A stretch of 64,000 nt of DNA, from the NCBI RefSeq assembly GCF_031202265.1, contig NZ_CP100605.1, positions 62,001-126,000 on the forward strand, in the 5' to 3' direction. Position numbers and translations under genes: made by a program. This stretch comes from Bradyrhizobium sp. Ash2021 (lineage in GTDB: Bacteria > Pseudomonadota > Alphaproteobacteria > Rhizobiales > Xanthobacteraceae). Of this stretch, positions 45,537 through 53,452 are shown in pieces. Below the pieces are notes generated by a model. That model was not told where the DNA came from. It searched no databases and was given only the letters and a program-made list of their open reading frames with translations. Every line of letters begins with the position of its first letter. Positions within the stretch are counted from its first letter, which is position 1.

Positions 45537-46948
45537 TCTCCCGCCTGAGCGTGAAAGGCATCCACCGTGACTGACTCGTCGACGACGGATAGGGGCCGGC
45601 TGGGAATGGCGGCCGAGGGCGGCCGCACGAGGTGTCCGACCGGTCCCGCGCGCAGCAGCCGGTAGATGTAGAAAACGCCGAACGCGAAGATGAACGTGTA
45701 GATCGAGCAGAAGACGATGAGCGAGATCGTCGCCGCCCGCGTCGTCAGGAACGGCGTCAACGCGTCCGCAGTTCTCACCACGCCATAAACCACCCAGGGC
45801 TGGCGTCCCACCTCGGCCACGAACCAGCCGGTCAAGGTCGCAATGAAGGGCAGCGGAAAGCTGAGGAACGTGGCCCAGAGCACCAACCGATTGCGCTCGA
45901 GACGTCCGTCTCGGCTCAGATACGTTCCGGCCCAGGCCAAGGCCAACATGAGCAGGCCACAGCCGACCATGATCCTGAAGCCGAAGAAAGGAATGAGTAC
46001 CGGCGGCCAGTCGCTCTCGGGAATGCTATCGAGACCAACTTCCGCGGCGTCGAGACTGTCGGAGTCGATCAAGCTGCCCAGGGGTGCAGGTAAGGTGATC
46101 GCGAAACGATTGCGCCGCTGCGCTACGTCCGGCCACGCGAGCAGTACTTCGGATGCCGGCTTTTCGTTGTGCCATCGCGCCTCGATGGCGGCCATCTTCG
46201 AGGGTTGGTAACGGACAATGTATTCACCATTGAGGTGTCCGAAGAAGAGCTGAATTGGCATGAGCACGGCGGCCAGATACAGGCCCATGCGGAGCATGAT
46301 CTTCGCCTCGGCGGCGAACGTGCCACGCAGCAGATACCACGCGCCGGTCGCAGCAACGCAGAATGCGCCGGTCAGGTAAGCGGCAAACAGCATGTGTGGA
46401 AAACGCGACCAGACCACCGAGTTGAAGATGATCTTGGTCCAATCATTCGGCACGAACATGCCGTTCTCGACGACATAGCCGACCGGAACCTGCATCCAGC
46501 TGTTGTTGATCATGATCCAAAACGCCGACAGCGTGGTGCCGAGGGCCACCATCGCGGTCGAAAACAGGTAGAACCAGGGGGCAACCTTCTGACGGCCGAA
46601 CAGAAGCACGCCGAAGAAAGTCGCTTCCAACGCAAAAGCGGTGAAGGTCTCGTATGCGAGCAGCGGCCCCTGGATCGGGCCCGACATGCGGGACAGTTCG
46701 CTCCAATTGGTGCCGAACTCGAACGCCATGACGATCCCGGAGACAACGCCGAATCCGAAAGCCACACCGAAGATTTTGAGCCAAAACTCGAACAAGAGGC
46801 GGTAGGTAGGGCGCCCCGTCGCGAGATGAAGGGATTCCAGCACGGTGAGCCAGGCTGCCAGCCCGATCGTGAAAGACGGGAAGATGATGTGAAACGAAAC
46901 GGTGAACGCGAACTGCAGCCGCGAGAGAATGAGCGACGTGATGTCCAT
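45527..46948 (-). CDS. cioA: Cyanide-insensitive quinol oxidase subunit I
   Basis: A 473-residue CydA-family protein. The haem-ligand His lies at residue 20 in TVSFHIIFPSFTIGL. Also seen are the ETFTAFALEATFFGVLLFG segment and GRQPWVVYGVVRTADA. The quinol loop is short, which marks the cyanide-insensitive CIO type rather than E. coli CydA. Its start is only 15 nt from a truncated citE-like gene, so its original promoter may be lost. Confidence 0.92.
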   Translation of the reverse strand: MDITSLILSRLQFAFTVSFHIIFPSFTIGLAAWLTVLESLHLATGRPTYRLLFEFWLKIFGVAFGFGVVSGIVMAFEFGTNWSELSRMSGPIQGPLLAYETFTAFALEATFFGVLLFGRQKVAPWFYLFSTAMVALGTTLSAFWIMINNSWMQVPVGYVVENGMFVPNDWTKIIFNSVVWSRFPHMLFAAYLTGAFCVAATGAWYLLRGTFAAEAKIMLRMGLYLAAVLMPIQLFFGHLNGEYIVRYQPSKMAAIEARWHNEKPASEVLLAWPDVAQRRNRFAITLPAPLGSLIDSDSLDAAEVGLDSIPESDWPPVLIPFFGFRIMVGCGLLMLALAWAGTYLSRDGRLERNRLVLWATFLSFPLPFIATLTGWFVAEVGRQPWVVYGVVRTADALTPFLTTRAATISLIVFCSIYTFIFAFGVFYIYRLLRAGPVGHLVRPPSAAIPSRPLSVVDESVTVDAFHAQAGEWP

Positions 46949-46963
46949 GGTGCGACGCGCCCC

Positions 46964-47197
46964 TTACCGCCAGAGATTAGTCTTTCGCAGCGCGTGTAGC
47001 GCTCCATCGGAAGGGTTTCCCGCCGGGTAATCGAGAGCAGTGCTCCTGGCGCCCACCTTATCTTCAGGTGCCACGGCATCCTCAAGGTCCAAGATCGCAA
47101 CGTCGGCGCCGGCCTGAGATGCCTTCACAAAGCGTTCCGGGGGGGTTGCCGGCGTGAACAGCCAGCTTCGAGTGCGGATCGGTGCCTGGCTAGTCAT
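46964..47197 (-). pseudogene. CitE/HpcH aldolase family gene, truncated after about 58 codons
   Basis: It begins MTSQAPIRTRSWLFTPATPP, then FVKASQAGADVAILDLEDAV, the start of CitE-type lyase barrels (malyl- or citramalyl-CoA lyases). After VGARSTALDY the sequence is unrelated and stops at 46964. Over 200 residues are missing. Its ATG overlaps the MmgE/PrpD stop by 4 nt, so it was the next gene of that operon before the deletion that brought cioA close. Confidence 0.8.
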
Positions 47198-48612
47198 GCG
47201 GTTGCCTTTCTGGATAAGTTGCGGCCCACATCACTGGCCTCTCTGCCAGGCGCCTTTGCGTGGCTAAGCAGTTTCACCAAATCCCGGACCTGGATGCTTT
47301 CGAGCGAAAGCACGGCGTCCTTGATCTCCCGACTTAGCTCCGCATCGATGCGACCGACTACGAGCCCGTCGAATTTCTCAACGGATTCCTCCCACGTGAA
47401 CGGACGGGAAGCGAGACCCGGGTAATCTTGGACCTCGTGCTCGATCACTGTCCCGTCTTGCAGCCGGATGATGATCTTGGCGGGCATCTTGCGGGGGTAT
47501 TGAGCCGTGAACTCATGATTCGGACGGGTCGAAACCTTCTTCAGCAACGCTTGGACGTCGGGCTTGGTGATGCGGTCCGGCTTGAATTGTGCCGGCGTCA
47601 CATCACCATCGATGAGCGCGACCGAAAGCAGGTACGGAAGGCTGTGATCCGCCTGCTCCTTGGTACGGATGATTTTGTCCACGCCGTAAAGGCCGCCGCC
47701 GGCGAAGTCGAAGGCGAGTTGGAACACCTCTGCCTCGATCGAGACAATCTTGTTGGGATCGAGTTTTTTCTGCCGGGCCAGTTCGACCATACAATGGACT
47801 GCGGACTGCGTATGGATCATGGAGTTGTACTTCTTGATGGTACTCTCCGTGACGCCCTCATATCCCTGCTTGTCCCAGTCGATGTCGATCTTCACCCCAA
47901 GAAGATGATCGATTCCCAGCGGACCCTCGATCACTTGCAGCGGCCCCTCGACGCCACGACGGGCAAGGAACAAAGTGTTCATGGCGCCGAGCGCCGACTG
48001 CGCCGAGGCGAGACCCTTCCATTGCGACAGCGGTTTTGCCCGAACGACGGCGAATGATGCATCGCTGACCGCGGCCATCGCCATGGCGTGGCCAATCTGC
48101 TGCTCGCTCAAGCCGAGCAGTCGCCCAGCCGCAGCGTTGAGCGAAAAGGCCAGTTGCGCCGTGTGGTCTAAGCCGCGCGTCATGAAGTTGGCATGATCAA
48201 CGAACCGCGACTGGACCGTGTAGCCCAGGGCCACCCCGAGCATCAGGTCTCGGCCGCTGCCGCCGACGTAGTCGGCAATCGTCAGCGCAACGCCGAAATT
48301 GTCCGCCGTATGGCAAGTTTCGGTCTGGGCCAGGAAGTTGTCCATGATATCGACGTAGCGCACGAGTGCGGTGTGCCAGAATGCAGCGTAAATTGGGTTC
48401 GCCTTCCCACCACCGATCAGCGTGGACGGGCCGGTGCCACCAAACTCCGCAATCTGTTCGCGACAAGCCCGAACAGGACCGGCCCCAAGGGCGGCGATGC
48501 AGCAGCCCAACGAATCCAGAATGTGAACCGGCAGTTGTTTGCGCGACTCGGCCGAGAGGTCGTCGAATTTGGCGCGAGCAGCGTACCTGGCGAGAGCTCC
48601 GACTTGGGTCAT
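47194..48612 (-). CDS. MmgE/PrpD family protein
   Basis: A 472-residue member. It shows HILDSLGCCIAALGAG, IYAAFWHTALVRYVDIMDNF, VALTIADYVGGSGRDLMLGV and AMAMAAVSDASFAVVR. The family includes 2-methylcitrate dehydratase, cis-aconitate decarboxylase and related lyases of branched di- or tricarboxylic acids. With a CitE-type partner and an AEC carrier, a short pathway for a dicarboxylate or tricarboxylate is likely. The substrate is not known. Confidence 0.88.
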   Translation of the reverse strand: MTQVGALARYAARAKFDDLSAESRKQLPVHILDSLGCCIAALGAGPVRACREQIAEFGGTGPSTLIGGGKANPIYAAFWHTALVRYVDIMDNFLAQTETCHTADNFGVALTIADYVGGSGRDLMLGVALGYTVQSRFVDHANFMTRGLDHTAQLAFSLNAAAGRLLGLSEQQIGHAMAMAAVSDASFAVVRAKPLSQWKGLASAQSALGAMNTLFLARRGVEGPLQVIEGPLGIDHLLGVKIDIDWDKQGYEGVTESTIKKYNSMIHTQSAVHCMVELARQKKLDPNKIVSIEAEVFQLAFDFAGGGLYGVDKIIRTKEQADHSLPYLLSVALIDGDVTPAQFKPDRITKPDVQALLKKVSTRPNHEFTAQYPRKMPAKIIIRLQDGTVIEHEVQDYPGLASRPFTWEESVEKFDGLVVGRIDAELSREIKDAVLSLESIQVRDLVKLLSHAKAPGREASDVGRNLSRKATA

Positions 48613-48650
48613 GACTAGAATCTCCTCTTTTAGTGGACAGGCTGGCGTCT

Positions 48651-49616
48651 TTAGGAAGTCAGGGCGATGAAAATCCCCATCGTAACAATCGAGCCGATGA
48701 CGCTGAGGAATACGGCGGAAGCTGCCTCCTCCTGCGCGACGCGGTATTGCAGGGCGAACATGATCACTATCGGCATGGTTGGAATCGCCATCGCCAGCAC
48801 CGCCTCACTGACAGTGGGTTCGCCGTAGCCGACCCATCGCAATCCACCCAAGACGAGGGCGGGCTGCAGGATGTTCTTCAGGAATACGAGCAATAAGACG
48901 TGCGAACTGGCTTTGATTCTGCCGGATGCGAGCACGATGCCGCTGGCAAACAGGGCGACGCCCCCAGAGGCGTTTCCCAGGAGGAAAAGCGAGTGGACGA
49001 TGAGCTGAGGAACGTGGAGCCCACTCAGCACGACCACGAAAGCGAGAACCGGCGCCCAAACCATCGGCTGTTTGACGGTTTCCGCGAGTTTGGCTACGGG
49101 TGATGCCAAATGCTCTTTGTCCTGCGCGGCCAAGCTCGTTCCCTGTGGACCTTTCCCGGCCGTATCCAGTGTGAGAAGAAGAATCGTGACTGGCACGACG
49201 GTGAGGTTGATGACGAGACTGGCTATCGCGATCGGAATGGCGCTAAGCCCTCCGAACAGATCGCCGAGGACGGCTGGACCGACGAAGGGTACTGCTGGCG
49301 CGGAAGCCGTCAGCGCGTACAGGGCGCTGATGCTTGTTGGGAAGCGAAAGATGATACGGTGGAACAGAAAGACCACACCGTAGAGGCCAATGATGGCGAG
49401 GCACAAAGCGATGACCAGCGGGATGTCCTGACTGAGTGCCGCGCGCGACGTCGTAACGGTTCCGGCAAAAAGCGTCAGCGGGACGGCATAAAGCAAGACC
49501 ATCCGATTCAGGATCGAGGCATCGTTCCGCCCAAGATCGCGACGCCATGCCGCTATGAAGCCGAGCAAGAAAGTAACGACCATCGGAAGGAGTGCGCCCA
49601 ATATGGTGTTCAGCAT
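48651..49616 (-). CDS. AEC family transporter
   Basis: A 321-residue membrane protein with ten predicted helices. The N-terminus MLNTILGALLPMVVTFLLGF and the C-terminal half (LFLLGNASGGVALFASGIVL ... ILQPALVLGGL) fit auxin-efflux-carrier-type permeases, which include the malonate carrier MdcF. It is 38 nt before the MmgE/PrpD gene and likely imports that enzyme's acid substrate. Confidence 0.87.
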   Translation of the reverse strand: MLNTILGALLPMVVTFLLGFIAAWRRDLGRNDASILNRMVLLYAVPLTLFAGTVTTSRAALSQDIPLVIALCLAIIGLYGVVFLFHRIIFRFPTSISALYALTASAPAVPFVGPAVLGDLFGGLSAIPIAIASLVINLTVVPVTILLLTLDTAGKGPQGTSLAAQDKEHLASPVAKLAETVKQPMVWAPVLAFVVVLSGLHVPQLIVHSLFLLGNASGGVALFASGIVLASGRIKASSHVLLLVFLKNILQPALVLGGLRWVGYGEPTVSEAVLAMAIPTMPIVIMFALQYRVAQEEAASAVFLSVIGSIVTMGIFIALTS

Positions 49617-49743
49617 TGGCGTTGTCCTCGATCGCGGAGCGTTTCAAATCAGCTGAAACGCGAAGACGCTTCGCGTGTTCTCGACCGCCGGGCGGCGCCG
49701 TTTTAGCAAACCCCGGAACCGAGCTTTTGCGCCGGCGTATCAA

Positions 49744-50151
49744 TTAGGCAGCGACCGGATTCTCTTTGAAAAGTTCGGCGACCAGAGCCGAGTCGAGATA
49801 AGCTCGAACGCGCACGATCTTGTCGGCCTTGAAAAAAAGGATCCAACAGTAACGGTTGTCGAATCTCATGCCGTTCCGTGCCGTCGCTAAGGAATGAAGC
49901 TCGACCACTGCCTGGTCGCCTTTGACGATGAGATATTCCAGATGGAGCTGAGTTCCCTGCGGAAGCACGCAGCCCAGTTTCGTAAAGGTACCGGCAATAA
50001 AGTCTGCCTTGCTGCGATAGCGACCGGCGAGCGGATGAGTGCCCATCACGGTCCAATCGACGTCGTCGGCGACGTGTGTGAAAAAGGCGGCTCCGTCGCC
50101 GTTCTCCAAACCTTTAAATACTTCACGAACGTAGTCAGGTGTAACAGCCAT
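49744..50151 (-). CDS. SnoaL/NTF2-like protein
   Basis: A 135-residue protein. The start MAVTPDYVREVFKGLENGDG has GGGAGAA upstream. The cone-shaped fold is suggested by FFTHVADDVDWTVMGTHPLA, YRSKADFIAGTF and DNRYCWILFFKADKIVRVR. Such proteins bind or isomerise small molecules. It is divergent from the three STAND regulators and may be their target; a second NTF2-like gene lies beyond them at 59511. Confidence 0.85.
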   Translation of the reverse strand: MAVTPDYVREVFKGLENGDGAAFFTHVADDVDWTVMGTHPLAGRYRSKADFIAGTFTKLGCVLPQGTQLHLEYLIVKGDQAVVELHSLATARNGMRFDNRYCWILFFKADKIVRVRAYLDSALVAELFKENPVAA

Positions 50152-50438
50152 CTGATTTCTCCCTGATGTTCCGTGTATTGGTTGACTCTTTAACGACTGC
50201 GGTGGTCCGAGCTTTGGCTCGGCCGCCATCCGCCGCCTACCGAAGGAATTTACGTAGAGACCGTGGGAAACGCTTGTTAGCTGTTGTAAGATGCCGTTTG
50301 TTGTCGCCAGCAGCAGTTCGCAGAGCTTGTCGGGCTGAGGTTGGTATCCAATAACGACAGTCTCCATCGTGATTGGGCGGAACCGGTCATTGGCTTAAAT
50401 CCAAACCCGGTGGTCAGGCGGCTACGAAAGATGACGCC
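50152..50438. promoter_or_regulatory. Divergent region before the first STAND regulator, partly duplicated downstream
   Basis: Bases about 50310-50438 resemble 53327-53452, ahead of the second copy: both contain CCAATAACGACAGT, a CATTGGC-CTTAA/CCTAAA stretch, GGTCAGGCGGCTACGAA and ATGACGCCATGATGGAAC. The duplicated unit therefore includes the promoter and ribosome region. No standard -35/-10 pair was convincing. Confidence 0.5.
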
Positions 50439-53282
50439 ATGATGGAACAGGCCACTGCGACCAGAAATGTAATATCGTTTGGCCCGTTCAGCCTGTTTGT
50501 GGCCGAGAGGCTGCTCAAGAAGGGGGACGAGCCGATACCGCTCGGCGGCCGCGCGCTCGACCTCCTGATCGCACTCGCGGAGCGGGCCGGAGAAGTTGTC
50601 ACTCACAAGGAGCTAATCTCGACGGTGTGGCCGGATGTGACGGTGGAGGAAGCCAACCTCCGCTTTCAAATGGCCGCCCTTCGGAAGGCGCTTGGTGACG
50701 GGCGAGACGGCGCTCGCTACATATCCAATATTGCCGGTCGGGGTTATTGTTTTGTTGCGCCAGTCACACGCTCGAGCGCCAAGCAACCGGTTCCGGTCAC
50801 CGCGATCGCCACCACAGAACGAGTTCAAAAGCTGCCGCCGCGACCGGCGCGGATGGTCGGCCGTGATGAGACCGTTCGATCCTTGGCGGAGCAAATCCAG
50901 ATGTGGCGCTTCGTCAGCATCGTCGGTCCCGGCGGCATCGGAAAGACGACCGTGGCAATCTCTGTCGCTCATGCGCTGGTTGACGGATTCCATGACGCGG
51001 TCTTCATCGATCTGGCTGCGCTGACCGATCCGCAACTCGTGCCGACTGCGATCGCATCGGCGCTCGGGTTCATGGTGCAAACCCGGGACCCGGTCGTTGG
51101 TCTGCTGGCCTTTATCGGCGACAGGAAGATCCTGCTCGTGCTCGACAATTGCGAGCACGTGATCGCCGTTGCGGCGGCACTGGCCGAACGCGTTGTCAGC
51201 GAGGCACCACAAGCGCACATCCTGACGACCAGCCGCGAAGCGCTCCGGGTAGACGGTGAACATGTCCACTTGTTGTATTCACTTGACTGTCCGCCCGAAG
51301 ATGCCGGCCTGACGGCCATGGAGGCGCTCCAGTACCCCGCTGTCCAGCTCTTCATGGAGCGGGCGGCGGCGAGCGGCTATGGCGCCGCGCTGAGCGATAT
51401 CGATGCGCCGATTGTCGCCCGGAGCTGCCGCCGGCTTGACGGGATCGCACTTGCCATCGAGCTCGCGGCCAGTCACGCCGGCTCCCTTGGGATTCGTGGA
51501 ACCGCGGAGCTGCTCGACAACCGCTTCAGCTTGCTCTGGCAGAGCCGTCGCACCGCGCTGCCGCGGCACGAGACGCTGAACGCGATGCTTGACTGGAGCT
51601 ACAGCCTGCTTTCGGAGCGCGAGAAGCTGGTCCTGTGCCGGCTGTCAGTCTTTGTCGGGGACTTCACGCGTCAGGCCGCTGGCTCTGTTGCATCGGAGGC
51701 GGACGAGGCGGAGGTTATCGACGCGGTCGCGAGCCTGGTTGCGAAGTCCCTGGTATCCACGACGGTCATCAACGACTCGACATACTACCGGCTGCTCGAC
51801 ACCACGCGCACCTACGCCGCTGCCAAACTCGCAGAGCGTGACGAAGCGCATCGCATCGCCCGGCGCCACGCGATTTTCTATTCCAGGTTTCTCGAACACG
51901 ACGAGATCATCCAGTCATTGTTCGGCGAACATGATCTTTCGGGATATGCTCCGCATATCAGCAACGTGCGGGCGGCGCTCGGATGGGCGCTATCGAACCA
52001 TGGCGATGCCCCGGTCGGCATCGAGCTCGCCACCTGGGCCGCGCCGCTGTTCTTCGGACTGTCGCTGCTCGAGGAATGCAGGGGTTGGTGTGAACGGGCG
52101 CTGGCCACTCTCGACGACGCCAGCCGCGGCACCCGACAGGAGATGATCCTTCAGGAAGCCCTGGCGATGTCGTCGATGTTCACCGGGGGTCACACCAATC
52201 AGATTCGCGCCGAATACGAGCGTGGACTTGCGCTGGCGGAAGCTTTTCGGGACCGTGCACGCCAACTGCGCCTTCTCGCCGGTCTGAACATTTTTCTCAC
52301 ACGACTCGGCGACATCCGCGGCGCCCTGCCGGTCTCGGAAAAGGGCGGCGTCATCGCGCAGGCCGCCAAGCACCCGTTCGGTACCGTCTGGGCGGAATGG
52401 GGAGTGGGCAATACTCACCACTTTATAGGCGACCAAGCCGTCGCAAAGCTGCATTTTGAGCGCGGCATGGCACTCGAGATTGAGCTCGGTACTTCCAACG
52501 CCCACCTCCTCGGTTTTGATCCGCGCATCTTCGCGCTCGTCGGCCTTGCCCGCACCTTGTGGCTGCGTGGCTTCTCCGATCAAGCGCTTGGAATCGTGCA
52601 AAAGGCCATCAATGAAGCGGCAAGCCGAGGTCACCCAGTTTCTGTCAGCGTTTCGCTGGCCTATGTCTCGATGTTGTTGCTGTGGACCGGTGATTTGCCA
52701 GGAGCCGGCGAACTCATCGAGCAGCTGATCGTACACGCCGGACGATACTCGCTTGCACCATACCGTGTTCTCGGCATCGCGCTGAAAGGCGAACTTGCCA
52801 TCGCCCGCGATGAGCCGGAAGCCGGTATCGATTTGCTACGGAGCGCGCTGGAGATCTTGCACGCTCAACAGTTCAATCTCCTGGTCACGGGCTTCATCGG
52901 TGCGTTGGCGGAAGGCCTGCGTAAGACCGGGCAATTTGAGGAGGCGCTGTTCACCATCAATGGAGCCATTGCGCGCGCGACGAATAGTGGGGTGGAATTT
53001 GACTTGTCCGAATTGCTCCGGATTAAATCGCAGATACTCGCGGCGCAACATGACCGTGAATCAGCGATGAACTGCCTGACCGAAGCGCTCGCTGTCGCAC
53101 GCGCCCAATCTGCGCTCGCCTGGGAGCTGAGGTCGACGATGGTCTTGGCCCGCATGCTCGGCGAAGACGGCCAGCGCGATCATGCCCGGCATGCGCTGGT
53201 CCTCGTGTACGACCGCTTCACCGAAGGATTCGACACCGCAGATCTCAAGCTGGCGCGCGCGATCCTTGACGATCTGCGATAG
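50439..53282 (+). CDS. STAND-type transcriptional regulator, copy 1 (wHTH, NTPase, helical repeats)
   Basis: A 947-residue protein. Residues 10-110 are an OmpR-type winged helix (FGPFSLFVAERLLKKGDEPI ... ELISTVWPDVTVEEANLR). Residues about 140-440 are a P-loop NTPase: Walker A GPGGIGKTT at 163-171, Walker B ILLVLDNCEH, a sensor-like TTSREALR, and LDWSYSLLSEREKLVLCRLS. The remaining 450 residues are TPR-like helices for signal sensing. This layout resembles AfsR/MalT-like regulators. The start is aligned with copy 2. The inducer is unknown. Confidence 0.88.
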   Translation: MMEQATATRNVISFGPFSLFVAERLLKKGDEPIPLGGRALDLLIALAERAGEVVTHKELISTVWPDVTVEEANLRFQMAALRKALGDGRDGARYISNIAGRGYCFVAPVTRSSAKQPVPVTAIATTERVQKLPPRPARMVGRDETVRSLAEQIQMWRFVSIVGPGGIGKTTVAISVAHALVDGFHDAVFIDLAALTDPQLVPTAIASALGFMVQTRDPVVGLLAFIGDRKILLVLDNCEHVIAVAAALAERVVSEAPQAHILTTSREALRVDGEHVHLLYSLDCPPEDAGLTAMEALQYPAVQLFMERAAASGYGAALSDIDAPIVARSCRRLDGIALAIELAASHAGSLGIRGTAELLDNRFSLLWQSRRTALPRHETLNAMLDWSYSLLSEREKLVLCRLSVFVGDFTRQAAGSVASEADEAEVIDAVASLVAKSLVSTTVINDSTYYRLLDTTRTYAAAKLAERDEAHRIARRHAIFYSRFLEHDEIIQSLFGEHDLSGYAPHISNVRAALGWALSNHGDAPVGIELATWAAPLFFGLSLLEECRGWCERALATLDDASRGTRQEMILQEALAMSSMFTGGHTNQIRAEYERGLALAEAFRDRARQLRLLAGLNIFLTRLGDIRGALPVSEKGGVIAQAAKHPFGTVWAEWGVGNTHHFIGDQAVAKLHFERGMALEIELGTSNAHLLGFDPRIFALVGLARTLWLRGFSDQALGIVQKAINEAASRGHPVSVSVSLAYVSMLLLWTGDLPGAGELIEQLIVHAGRYSLAPYRVLGIALKGELAIARDEPEAGIDLLRSALEILHAQQFNLLVTGFIGALAEGLRKTGQFEEALFTINGAIARATNSGVEFDLSELLRIKSQILAAQHDRESAMNCLTEALAVARAQSALAWELRSTMVLARMLGEDGQRDHARHALVLVYDRFTEGFDTADLKLARAILDDLR

Positions 53283-53452
53283 CCATTTTAGCCCCTCCGC
53301 AGCACGCTGGCGGCCACGATACCATAGCAACTCGCGGACCTTGTCGAGCCGGGGTTGGTGGCCAATAACGACAGTAGCCATTGTGATTGTGCGGAACCGG
53401 CCATTGGCCTAAAATCGAAACCAGGTGATCAGGCGGCTACGAAGATGACGCC

